Source: Dactylis glomerata (Eukaryota > Streptophyta > Magnoliopsida > Poales > Poaceae). From it: DNA of 64,000 nt. The translations under genes and the position numbers were made by a program. The notes under the pieces were generated by a model, which had not been told where the DNA came from, searched no databases, and saw nothing but the letters and a program-made list of their open reading frames with translations. The number at the start of each line of letters is the position of its first letter. The stretch's first letter is position 1. Shown here in pieces: positions 11,094 to 22,004 of this stretch. The stretch spans positions 18,984,704 to 19,048,703 of the forward strand of contig QXEO01000553.1 of NCBI GenBank assembly GCA_007115705.1, written 5' to 3'.

Positions 11094-12602
11094 TGATACG
11101 TCCAATTTGCATCACTATTTTATATCATAATTTACTGTTATTCATTGATATATTTCATATTTAGACATGATACTTATGTTATTTCCTTTGTTTTCACATG
11201 TTTGATGATCATCGGAGGAGTTGCTGCCGGAGTCAGGATTCTGCTGGAAAAGGGACCATCAAGAGACCATATTTTGAAGATCAGGAAAATTCCAGAAAAA
11301 TACCCAGAAATTATATTTTCCCAGAAGACCTACGAAGCCAGAAGGAGGAGTCGAGAGGAGCCAGGGGGGCCCCACACGCCAGGGCGGCGCGGCCAGCCCC
11401 CTGGCCGCGCGAGCCCCACGTGAGCCACCCTGGCCCACCTCTGGTCTCGCCCCTTTGCATACATCATCGTCCCCGAAAACCTAAGTCGGGAGAGGCTCAG
11501 AGTTAGACACAGCCGCCTCTGCGGGGTGGAGAACACCAGAGAGAGAAAAGCTCTCCGGCAGGGAGAAATCTGCCGGGGAAATTCCTTCCCGGAGAGGGGA
11601 GATCGTCGCCATCATCATCATCATCATCGCACCGGACTTCATCGGGATCATCATCATCATCTCCATCACCAGCACCTTCATCTCCATCATCACCTCGCCA
11701 TCCCGCTGTAACATCTTGAGTTGGATCTTGTTATATTCATAGGGGAAACTTTCCCGGTGTTGATTACTCTTGTAGTTGATGCTATTGAGTGGAACCGTTG
11801 AGTTAAGGTTTATGTTCAGATCGTTATTTACCATTATTTCACCTCTGATCATGATCCATATGATGTCTTGTGAGTAGTTCGTTTAGTTCTTGAGGACATG
11901 GGAGAAGTCAAGATGTTAGTAGTGAATTATTGTTGAGAAATATTTAATGGTTTGATATTGTTGTGGTGCTATTTCACTAGTGGTGTCATGTGAACGTCGA
12001 CTACATGATACTTCACCATTTATGGGCCTAGTGAGATGCATTGTGTATTTGGCTACCGATTGTGGGGTTGCTGGAGTGACAGAAACCTAAACCTCCGTTG
12101 GGAAACCATTGCACCAGGGAGCGTAGGATCATAGAGTTTAAGGCTGTGGTTAGATTTATCTTAATTACTTTCTTGTATTTGCGGATGCTTGCAAGGGGTA
12201 TAATCACAAGTGTGTATTTATCCTAGTAAGGGTAGTGCGCTAGCACAGGTTCACCCCCATAACACTTACCAAACCAATAAATACTATTGGCTCTATGAAG
12301 CGAAAGCTCTTGACAGAAACCTCCCGTGTGTCCTCGAGAACGTTTGGTTATTATAAGAACACAACCGGCTTGTCCTTTGCTGAAGAAAGGATTGGGCCAC
12401 TTGCTGCAATTGTTACTACTGTCTTTTATTTACTCGCACTTTATTTACTCGTATTACCAAATACCCCTGAAAACCTGTTTGCTAGTATTTACAGTGATTC
12501 CTTGATCAAAACTGCTCATCAACACCTTCTGCTCCTCGTTGGGTTCGACACTCTTATTTATCGAAAGTACTACGATACACCCCCTATACTTGTGGGTCAT
12601 CA
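11094..12602 (+). repeat. E1 3' LTR
   Basis: Starts TGATACGTCC at 11094 and ends GGGTCATCA at 12602, followed by the duplication ACGGC. Nearly identical to the 5' LTR; all substitutions I see between them are transitions. The palindrome is at 11387-11410. Confidence 0.95.
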
Positions 12603-12607
12603 ACGGC

Positions 12608-12789
12608 CCGGGACTAAAAGTCCCTGCACGCGCAAACTTTGGAAACCGTCCAAAATGGGCCTTTAGTCCCGGGCCTCCTTACCAACCGGGACTAAAGGTC
12701 CCCCTTTAGTCCCGGTTAGTAATACGAACCGGGACTAAAGGGTCTTTAGTCCCGGATTGTATTACTAACCGGGACTAAAGGTCCTGGGC
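12608..12789 (+). repeat. CACTA subterminal inverted repeats
   Basis: Several alternating copies of TTTAGTCCCGG and CCGGGACTAAAG, arranged as adjacent short palindromes. This is the usual subterminal transposase-binding architecture of this CACTA type. The sequence is continuous with 1136-1159 once E1 is removed. Confidence 0.8.
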
Positions 12790-12797
12790 TATATAAA
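12790..12797 (+). promoter_or_regulatory. CACTA TATA box
   Basis: TATATAAA directly after the subterminal repeats and before a GC-rich leader. The position fits the core promoter of the CACTA transcription unit. Confidence 0.6.
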
Positions 12798-13340
12798 TGC
12801 GTGCCTCCCCTGCCCTTCTCCATTCTCGATCCAGACGAAGACGAAGGCATAGCGCACAGAGCAAGCTCCGGTGGAAGCGAACCGTCGTCGCCCACGCCGC
12901 CGTCGCCCACGCCGCGCATCGCCGCCGCATCGCCGTCGCCGGCCGCATCCCGCACCGATGCCGCCGGCCGCATCCCGCACCGACGCTGCCGGCCACTCCC
13001 GCACCGACGCCGCCGCCGCATCCCGGCACCGTCGCCCACGCCGTGCATCGCCGCCGCATCGCCGTCGCCGCCTGCATCCCGCACCGACGCGCTGCCGGCT
13101 GCTCCCACACCGACGCCGCCGGCCGCATCCCGGCACCGTCACCGACACCTCCCACACCGAACGACGCCGCCGACCGCTCGCGCGCGCTCCTCTGCAGGTT
13201 CGACGCCTCCCACACCGCATTTTAGTTAGGATTTTAATTGTTAGAAATAGTTAGAAAAAAAGTTAGAAGAATTAGTTAGAAGAATTAGTTAGAAGAAATA
13301 GTTAGAAAAAAAGTTAGAAAAATTAGTTAATAGAATTGTT
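12798..13340 (+). other. GC-rich CACTA leader and TTAGAA-type simple repeats
   Basis: 12800-13200 is low-complexity GCC/CCG-rich DNA with repeated GCCGGCCGCATCCCGCACC-like units. It opens frames on both strands, so those frames are not evidence of coding. A plausible splice donor CTGCAG|GTTCG is near 13197. 13230-13340 repeats GTTAGAA(GAA)TTA units. I read this as a 5' leader exon followed by the start of an intron. Confidence 0.5.
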
Positions 13341-13344
13341 ACTA

Positions 13345-13972
13345 AAAAAGGGGGCCGTTGGCCGGACGCCGATGCGGTGAGGGGGTCTTCCCCCCACCGC
13401 GTTGGCGCTCGGCCAACGCCCCCTTTTTTTTGGTTATTGATCAAATATGTGTACTAAAAGGGGGCGTTGGCCGGACGCCGACGCGGTGGGGGTCTTCCGC
13501 CCACCGCGTCGGCGCTCGGCCAACACCCCCCTTTTTTTTGGTTATTGATCAAATATGTGTACTAAAAGGGGGCGTTGGCCGGGCGCCGACGCGGTGGGGG
13601 TCTTCCCCCCACCGCGTCGGCGCTCGGCCAACGCCCCCTTTTTTTGGTTATTGATCAAATATGTGTACTAAAAGGGGGCGTTGGCCGGGCGCCGACGCGG
13701 TGAGGGGGTCTTCCTCCCCCCACCGCGTCGGCGCTTGGCCAACGCCCCCTTTTTTGGTTATTGATCAAATATGTGTACTAAAAGGGGGCGTTGGCTGGGT
13801 GCTGACGCGGTGAGGGGGTCTTCCCCCCCACCGCGTCGGTGCTTGGCCAACGCCCCCTTTTTTTTGTTATTGATCAAATATGTGTACTAAAAGGGGGCTT
13901 TGGCCGGGCGCCGACGCGGTGGGGGTCTTCCCCCCACCGCGTCGGCGCTCGGCCAACGCCCCCTTTTTTTGG
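13345..13972. repeat. Six tandem GC-rich hairpins (period about 106 bp)
   Basis: Six copies start near 13345, 13457, 13563, 13669, 13780 and 13888. Each is an almost perfect stem-loop: arm AAAAGGGGGCGTTGGCC... with GCGCCGACGCGGTG, a short GTCTTC loop, then the complementary CACCGCGTCGGCGC...GGCCAACGCCCCC and a T run. Copies are separated by a conserved spacer containing TTATTGATCAAATATGTG. The array would sit in an intron between the GC-rich leader and the first coding exon (acceptor CTGTCTTTAG near 14017). Confidence 0.9.
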
Positions 13973-14023
13973 TTATTGATCAAATATCTGTCACTAACTT
14001 GTTTTACCTGTCTTTAGAAGAAG

Positions 14024-16507
14024 ATGGAAGGTCAAAATGACCCAAGCCACCCTAAAGAATTCTTATATGGCATGATACGTGAGAATGCCATATATGTGCA
14101 TCAAGAAGGTGCCGACCGAGAAGACCCCGGAGTAGCCGGCCGAGAAGGTGCCGGAGAAGCTGAACTTGAAGAAGATGTTTCGTCGTTTCTTAACCCTTCC
14201 GGTGACGGAATGGAGATAGAAACGTTTGACGACGAAGGGCAAACAAACACCGATGCTGAATGACAATTGCAAACAAACGCCGATGGCGAGGTATATAGAT
14301 TTAGCTTTTGGTGATACGAAGGGAATATGCATATATGTATTAACAACTCTTTCTTTTTTCAGCCCTCCGGATCAAGCAAATCGTATTCTAAACGAGGTCC
14401 AAGCCAAAAGTTGAGTGCGAATCAGAAGCTGAGCATCGATCTAGTATTTCCAGATGGCAAACCGTTGGAGCCAAAACAGCACGCAACAAAATTTATAAAT
14501 CAATGCGGAGTTATTGTTAGGGACATGATCCCGATCATGGTTCAAGAATGGCAGGAGCCAAAGAAGGCACGTCTTGGAGCTACTTTTGTGAACAAAAGAT
14601 CCAAGAAAGACCTTTGGAGGAAGCTCATGGAAAATTTCATTCTACCTCTGGAGTACCCCAAGATGGATGATGATGGTCGTGAAATTCCAGGTGGACGTGA
14701 AAGGAGGAGGAAAGTCAAAGAGTACTCTCTGAAGAAGATGGGTGAAGCATTCCGAAGCTTCAAGAAAATGTTATACGCGAAGTATATCACGAAAGAGAAA
14801 ACTCCAGTATTCGAAGGAGCATACGAGAAGTTGAGACAATAGTGGCCTGAATTTGTGGCATTCAAGGCTTCTGAGAGAGCCAAGGAAATGTCGGTAAAAA
14901 ATAAAAAAAATGCTGACAAGAAGGCACATCACCATATTTTGGGGCCAGGCGGCTACAAGGGTGCAGTGCCTAGGTGGGAAGCTATGGAGAATGAACTGAG
15001 GAATAAAGGAATCACTCTAGGTACAGAGGAATGGCCCGAAAGGGCCAAGCACTGGTGGTACGGACATGGAGGATCGTTAGACCTGGCAACAGGGGAGTGT
15101 GTTCATCAGAAACAGATCTTTACTCCCACAGCAAAACTTGTTAAGGCAATGGAGGATGCTCAAGCGGGATTGATCCGTGTCGATCGAGAGAACGACGAGC
15201 TGACACACGCCCTCGGGAATGCAGAACACACAGGACAAACAAGAGGCAAAGGCGCCGGTATTCCATGGAAGGAAGGGTTTTCTCAGCAGGAAGATCCGTA
15301 CGGTTACAAAAGCCGTAAGAGAAAGAAGGATCGGGAAGCAGATCGGATCGGCAAGGTAGAATGTGAATAAGACGACATGAAGAGTATGATACATCAACTT
15401 AGCCAGGGAGGCGGATCTCGGCTGCAGGAAGATCCAGCATTGGATCTTAATAGTCAGCGGAGAAGCAGCGTGGCTTCCACGGAGGTCCCAGCTGATGAGC
15501 ATGATGCACAGATTATCGATGATGCACCGGGGTCTCGCTACCCCATGGATGATGTTAGGGAGATGACAAATTGTGAGCTACATCAGCCAATCAAGAACAT
15601 GACCTTCAAGGTGGCGAGCGGCGACGCTTTACCTTGTCTACCTGAAGCACTCCACCATGGGAACCCGATACCGGCTGGCTATGCTCGTGTCTCGGTGCTT
15701 GACATAATATCGGGGTTCGAGGACCTAGATCTTGATTTTGTTACACCTGAAGGGGATCGGAGACTTGGAGATGTCAAGCGCCAAATCGTTTTATGGCAAA
15801 AGAAATACATCAAGTTTCCAGGCTCAGCGCCAAGGCCACCGACTCCGAGGAATCCAAGTCCACCCTCCCCCGGTGAATGTCGTCCACCTACGCCGCCCCC
15901 GAGTCCACCTCGGGCGCCGCGTCAGCTGATGCCACCCCTGAGTCCACCTCGGGCACCGCGTCAGCCGACGCCACCCCCGAGTCCACCTCGGGTGCCGCGT
16001 CAGCCGACGTCGCCCCCTAGTGCACCTCCCGCGCGCCAGCCCACGTCGTCCTCCAGTGCACCTCCTGCGCGTCAGCCCACGTCGTCCTCCAATGCACCTC
16101 CAGCGCGTCAGGCGAAGCCGCCCCCCAATACTACTCGGACGGGGAAAAAGCGGAGCAGGGCCGCTACGGTTAGTAATACTGATAAGGTAGTACATAAGTC
16201 CACAAAGATACCAAGGCCATCGCTAAAGCCTCTTCCCCAGAGAGCAGGTGAACGGACTTACAAGGAAAACAAAGTGATATCAGACGCCGAAGTGAAGGCC
16301 TTTTTTGCACCGAAACAGCCTGAGCCCAAGCCGACATACACGGAGAAATAGAAGGTGTATGCTATCGATTTTCTTACTACAGATGCCCAATATAAGAGAA
16401 GTCTGCCATCAGACTATAAACGCGAAATTGAAAGGCAAAGTGACTTGGCCAAGGCAAAAAGAAGCGGAAAACAAATTCCCCAGCTTGGAGAACAGAAGAA
16501 TCAATCG
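14024..16507 (+). pseudogene. CACTA ORF, N-terminal part (stops in frame, cut by E2)
   Basis: Starts MEGQNDPSHPKEF at 14024. A likely intron runs from GGCGAG|GTATAT near 14290 to TTTTTTCAG near 14361. The same frame then continues with PSGSSKSYSKRG and LVFPDGKPLEPKQHA. Lysine-rich segments follow, then a proline-rich linker at about 15825-16130 with SPPRAPRQPTPP-type repeats. In-frame stops occur at 14261, 14840, 15368 and 16349, so this copy cannot make the full product. Just after GEQKNQSV the frame is broken by E2, and it resumes at 23671. The arrangement (basic N-terminus, Pro-rich linker, Ulp1-like C-terminus) is typical of the second ORF of plant CACTA elements, probably a DNA-binding accessory protein rather than the catalytic transposase. 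The N-terminal assignment is an inference from the context. Confidence 0.7.
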
Positions 16508-16512
16508 GTCCC

Positions 16513-18180
16513 TGATACGTCTCCAACGTATCTATAATTTTTGATACTCCATGCTTGTTTTTACACCATTTGCCTATTGTTTCGTTACACTTAGTGGCAC
16601 TTTTATGCATTTTCCGGAACTAACCTATTAACGAGTTGCCACAGTGCCAGTTTCCTATTTTCTGCTGTTTTTGTGTTTCAGAAGTGATACACAGGAAATA
16701 TTCTCGGAATTGGACGAAACATGTTCCTGAAGTCTTATTTTACCCGGAAGCTTCCAGAGATCTGAAGGAGAGTAGGAGGGGGGCCACTAGGGCCCCACAC
16801 GTAGGGGTGGCGCGGCCAGGCCCCTGGCCGCGCGGGCCCCGCGTGAGGGCGCCTGGCTCCTCCTATGACATCGCCCCTTCGCCTATAAAGACCCCCCGAC
16901 GGAAAAAACCTAAGTACCCGATCACTTTTCCAGAACACATCGCGATCCGCCGCCGCCGTCGACCCGAAGATCGGGAGGGTCCAGAAGCTCTTCCCGGCAC
17001 CCTGCTGGAGAGGGGAATCGCCACCGGAGGTCTTCTTCGTCGCCATGCTTGCCTCCGGAGCAATGAGTGAGTAGTCTACCTTAGACTATGGGTCCATAGC
17101 AGTAGCTAGATGGTTGTCTTCTCCACCATGTGCTTCATGTTTAGATCTCATGAGCTGCCCTACATGATTGAGATCACCGTTATGTAATTCTACATGTTTG
17201 GTTTGTTGGGATCCGATGAATATTGGTGTTTATGATTGAGTTGTTGTACTGAATATTATCTTATGTTATCTCTATGTTGTTTATGATCTTGCATGCTCTC
17301 CGTTGTTAGTAGCTATCTTGGCCGAGTAGTTGCTAGTGACTCCAAGAGGGGGTATTTATGCTCGATAGTGGGTTCATGCCTCTGCTTAACCTGGGGGAGT
17401 GACAAAAACCTCTAAGGTTGTAGATGTGCTGTTGCTACTAGGGAGAAAACAACATTCATATGCTCAAGGGCATATGCTTTGTTTACATTACACACTTTGC
17501 TTAATGCAATTATCTGTTGTTCGCAACTTAATTCTTATGGAGTTCTCGGATTGATTCGCCACAAGTGGATTATTAGTCATAGATGCAGTTGGATGGCGGT
17601 CTATGTATTTTGTTGTAATGCCCAGAGTAAATCTCATAGTGATCTTCTTGATATATCACGTTTATCTTTATTCTATCAATTGCCCAACTGTAATTTGTTT
17701 ACCCAGCATGTGTTATTTATCTATGGAGAGACACCATTAGTGAACTGTGGATCCCGGTCCTATTTTCATCATATTGCTATCACCTGTTTACTTTACTCGC
17801 ACTGTTTACTTTATTTGGATACTCTACTGTTTTCCACTCGATACACTCATAACCTTTGTTTCAAGCAAACCGGTGAGATTGACAACCTTATCAAAAGTTG
17901 GGAGCAAAGTACTTGGTTGTGTGTGTGTGCAGGTTCCGCGTTGCAGCTAGCAAGCAAAGCTTGGACGAGGCGCCATATATAAATTGTCCGAAGCTGTCGC
18001 AAGCTAGCAAGCATCACCTTCAGTCGTTTGTCTCTCCTCTCCAAGAACGATAAACCTTGGTTTCTTAACTGAGGGAAAATCTTGCTGTTGTATTCATCAC
18101 ACCGTCCTCTTGGGGTTCCCAACGGGCTGGACATTCAACTAGGCACCAACTCTTTTTTGGCGCCATCATCCCAGCAATCA
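16513..18180 (+). repeat. E2 5' LTR
   Basis: Starts TGATACGTCTCC and ends CCAGCAATCA. Palindrome GCGCGGCCAG...CTGGCCGCGC at 16810-16833, TATA box CTATAAAG at 16883-16890, and the GGCACCCTGC leader motif near 16994 are in the same order as in the other LTRs. Confidence 0.95.
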
Positions 18181-18190
18181 AGCTCTTTTC

Positions 18191-18208
18191 TGGCGCCGTT
18201 GCCGAGGA
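18191..18208 (+). other. E2 primer-binding site (tRNA-Asp, one mismatch)
   Basis: TGGCGCCGTTGCCGAGGA differs from the perfect tRNA-Asp complement at one base (G to A near the 3' end). Confidence 0.85.
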
Positions 18209-18376
18209 GGAAGTAGAAGACTTCTGCGAGGGGAGTTTTTCGCACACACATCCTTTACTTTGTTTTATTGTTTTGCGTTACTTTATTTATTTTACCTGCA
18301 TCGTTTTATATCAAAAACCCAAAAAAATTAGAATCCTTGGTAGTTGTTTTACTTATCTGCTTTTAGTTTTGTTAAA

Positions 18377-19072
18377 ATAAGTAATCCTGAAGTAGAAGTT
18401 CGTAGTTTTAAGCAACAAGGAGGAGAAAGTTTAAAGGATGCTTGGTATCGTATTAACAATGCTCATCATAGGTGTACCAAAAAGCACTCTAGCACGATTC
18501 TCCTTAGGAATTTTTATGTTGGCATATCTAGTTGGAATAGGTATGTTCTTGATACTCTCACAGGAGGTAATTTTCTGGGTACTCCCGCTGGAGAAGCATG
18601 CACTATAATTGAAAGTTTAGTGGGAATACCATCTATTCATGTTGCTAAAACCGAGACCACCTTGGAGGAGGTGGTAGAAAAGCTCAGCTCTTTAGAGAAA
18701 AGTTTGCCAAGTATCCTAGAAAATGCTAGCCGCATTAGTGAATTAGTAGAAAACATTGGTAAGAGAATTACCGTTTTAGAGGCTAGCACTACTCATGACA
18801 ATCAAAACTTGAGGATTGGTAAACTAGAGGAGTCTATGGAAACTCTTAGCTTAATCTTCTCTTCTCTTAAATTTAAGAAAGAGAAAGTGTTTGTTGGAAA
18901 AGAGCAAAAATTTATGTATGTTCCCAAGGTTTCTGCACTTAAATCTCAACATGTTCTTAAAATTGGTAAGACTCTTAGTTCCACTAAGGGTGACTTGCAG
19001 GTTGAATCATCTTTGGGAACTTTCAAACAGCCTACTGAGGTAACTAGCACTTCATCTATTGATATTACTTGA
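18377..19072 (+). pseudogene. E2 gag-like remnant, start codon lost
   Basis: The frame reads SNPEVEVRSFKQQ... after ATA at 18377-18379, in the place where E4 has ATG after the same leader, so the start Met appears to be mutated to Ile. About 230 residues remain. AWYRINNAHHRC and LDTLTGGNFLGTPAGEA align in position with the LLDSAAGGTF part of E4 gag, so the N-terminal half of gag has been deleted. The C-terminal half has heptad-like Leu/Ile spacing (LSSLEKSLPSILENASRI) typical of a coiled coil. It ends SSIDIT just before the conserved GCGCCTAGCTCAAAGG block. It may be a deliberate short gag of a non-autonomous family or a simple deletion. Confidence 0.6.
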
Positions 19073-21984
19073 TTCGCAATTTTCTGCGCCTAGCTCAAAG
19101 GTGTTAAAGAAAAGCACTCTTGGGAGATAACCCAATGTTTTCTTTTTAGTACTTTTTCTTTTATTTGAGTCTTGGAAGTCATTACTACTGTAATGACCAC
19201 TCCTTATCTTGTTTATTTCGTTTTTGTGCCAAGAGAAGCCTCTAATTCGAGCGAGGTAAAGATTTGGGGATGTTGCTGTCCAGAAACTGTTTTCGGTGTT
19301 GCACCGTAAAAATTCGTATAAATTCTCTGTTTATCTTTTGGACCTGCGATTTCTTGTACATATGCCCCAGGTTATATCCAAACTTTTGTTAGTTGAACAC
19401 TTTTTTATTTGATCAACAGAAAATCCCTAAAAAATTCGACCTTTGTCAGCTGTTCAGTTTTGACAGATTTCTGCCAATATTTGTGTTTGCCACTTTATCG
19501 CTTTCTTTTGAGTTCTTTTGATCACGGAACTTTTGGGGAGGTTGCTACAGTAGTATTTGCTATATATGTGGTGGTTTTGAGTTGAAACCTGAAGCAAAAG
19601 GAGGTTGATTATATGTTATGCTTGCACTAATATTGCTAATAGAATTGTGTTTAGTTTTGTATGAAGGAAGTTTTCAAGTGTAGGGATTGGAGAATGATGA
19701 GATGAGTTGAGGAATGGACAAAAGCTCAAGCTTGGGGATGCCCATGCATCACTCCAAGAAATATCCAAGAAGTACAAACGTCAAAGCTTGGGGATGCCCC
19801 CGAGGCACCCCTTCTTCATCGGCAAAAATCAGGTCACCTTTCAAAACACTATATTTTTATTGCTTCATGCACTATGTGTTTTTCTTGGAGCGTCAGTTGT
19901 TTTAGTTTTCTTAGTTGGTTAGTTTGTTTGTTTGCTGCAATAAATGGTTGGACCCCAACAAATTTCCTTTGGAGGAGATGTACTCGTTTTCATTTGCCAA
20001 GAACGCTCTAGTTTTCACTCTTATTAAAAACCGAGTGTTCTTCTTTTTCTGCTACTGCTTTTGGTTTTCGTTTTCGCCTTGATTTGCGTTCAGACCTTGT
20101 CATACTTTTCATCAAGGTGTATTTTTGCCTCTCATCTTTATTGGTTTTCATCAAAAGAGGTGTTTATAAAAATTTCAAATGGTGTTGGAAAAGAGAAAAA
20201 GCTTTGTGCAAAATAGTGGTACAAGAAGGAGCTTGTGTAGACTGCGGCTTAGGCTTTTTTCATGTCATGCTTGATGTCTTTTTGATAGTATGCTTAGTGG
20301 TTTTGCTGTAGCATGACTTGTCTCAAATAACTGAGATTGCTTAATGAGCCTTTGAAAAAATCATGCGTTGTTTTTATTGTATGGAAGCATTATTTTGGTT
20401 TTCTCCTTGATGCTTTATTTGGGTTGACTTGGCGCATGCTCACACATGTTAGACTCTTAAAAAGTCGCCAATAGCCTTCATGATCATTTAGTTTTTGACT
20501 TTTGATGCCATCTTATGCTTCTTTTAATGTCGCTTTGTTGCTTTGCATGATTATGGCCATTACTGCTCTCTTAGTTGGTCGCTCCCAGTCTTTTGCTAGC
20601 CCTCGCCTTGTAATGAGTATGAGCTCTACTCGTGCATCCAACTCCTAAAAGCCAAGTTTGCCATTGTGTCCACCATACATACCTACTAGCAATTTGCTAT
20701 TCCAAGTAAATTTGACTTGCTTTTATTTTCTCTTCAAATTAAACTCTTATCAGTGTTATAGGAAATTCGGTCAGTAAAGCTCTCACGAACCGGAAGGCAC
20801 ACTTTACTTTTTCCTGTTCTTAAAAATTTGACATTGTTGTCTCTTATGTTGAGTTGTTATGCTTGCAAGTTGTAAGTTGGATTCTAGCCCAGCCATGCTG
20901 TCATGGGCAAGCTTTCAACATTGCACTTCTTATTTGAGTTGATATCGTGATCTTTTGTTTATGGATGCCCGCGGTGTGAAATGAATTGGGAATCTTGTAG
21001 GGATCATGGAGTTTGTATATGTGTTAGGGAAATGCCGGGCCGCTAATCTAAGCCATGCATAATTCATGGTGGAAATTTGCAGCATACCCATGGTGAATAT
21101 TCGACGACACATCTCACAATAAAAAGCTAAACAAAAGGCAAATAAAAGAGATGTCGAGGTGTTCATTGTCTGCTTGTCCTGTCATTTTGGTGTGGGCTTG
21201 TTCCATGTCATCGGGCACGGAGGTACCCCATTGGTGGTTCTCAATGATATGCATATACTTACAATGATAAGAGCCTTGCTTGGGACTCTAAGTAAAGTAG
21301 CATGAGGTTTGGGTACTCGTATTCACGGGGCACGAGGTTTTCAACTTATGATTTGTCAAGCATATGCATCATAATTGTTCTCGCATTAACTTTAACCATT
21401 CAAGATGCTTATGATAGGGGCAATGAGAGCTCAAAGCCGGTAAGTACCATAATTTTTGAAGGTTATAAAACTTGCAATCACTGCTTCCCTCTGCGAAGGG
21501 CCTTTCTTCTACTTTTATGTTGAGTCACCACCTTCTATCTTTATGCACCATTAAGAGAGCATAGTTGTCATTCTTAGTGTGATATGCATTGTCCCAAAGT
21601 TCATTGATTGATTCATATTGTTGGTTTCACTTGTTCTTAAATTATTTGTATCTAGTCGCCCTCTTAAACTTGAAGGTGTCCTATGCATTTATGTTTTGCT
21701 CTCTTTGAAGGACAAGCTGAAAACCATTTGTATATTTTTCCTTATGATTTGAACACACGTTTGACTTTCATTGTTTCATTTTCATGATCTTTTGTTTGTG
21801 TTCATTTGCATGTTTACAACATGGTTGCTAAGTTCTTATTGTCAAGATTATATCTTCATGCCCATGTTTTAAGTTCTTATGATCCCAGCTCACCAATGCT
21901 TACATATATGATCAAGATTGTGTAGGAGCATGTCACCTCAAAAATTATTCTTTTGTTATCACTTACCTACTCGAGGACGAGCAG
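19073..21984 (+). other. E2 3' noncoding module
   Basis: No recognisable gene. It begins with the block GCGCCTAGCTCAAAGG...AGCACTCTTGGGAGATAACC, also found in E3 (37293) and E6 (54477). Two internal AAGCTTGGGGATGCCC motifs (near 19727 and 19787) copy the polypurine tract. The whole module is collinear with 54470-57345, and its last 1.15 kb with the minus strand of 61610-62761. Confidence 0.8.
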
Positions 21985-22004
21985 GAGTTAAGCTTGGGGA
22001 TGCT
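21985..22004 (+). other. E2 polypurine tract
   Basis: GTTAAGCTTGGGGATGCT lies immediately before the 3' LTR; the same tract precedes the LTRs at 39303 and 57361. Confidence 0.75.

Larger units (their letters stand above)
1160..12602 (+). mobile_element. E1: full-length Athila-like Ty3/gypsy LTR retrotransposon
   Basis: A complete 11.4-kb element bounded by 1.5-kb LTRs (1160-2666 and 11094-12602) and by a perfect 5-bp target duplication ACGGC at 1155-1159 and 12603-12607. It has a tRNA-Asp primer site, a gag-pol frame, a 3' ORF after pol, a long 3' noncoding region and a polypurine tract. Domain order (gag, protease, RT, RNase H, integrase) is Ty3/gypsy; the primer site and the extra 3' ORF fit the Athila lineage common in Triticeae. 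A Mutator-like MITE sits inside integrase, and gag-pol carries a frameshift. By eye the two LTRs differ by about 8 substitutions and 2 small indels, so the insertion is recent. Confidence 0.95.

Noticed and set aside
12797..13254. Overlapping 120-146 codon frames on both strands in a GC-rich stretch
   Set aside because: Low-complexity GCC/CCG repeats open all frames; protein composition is only Arg/Ala/Pro. Treated as the CACTA leader.
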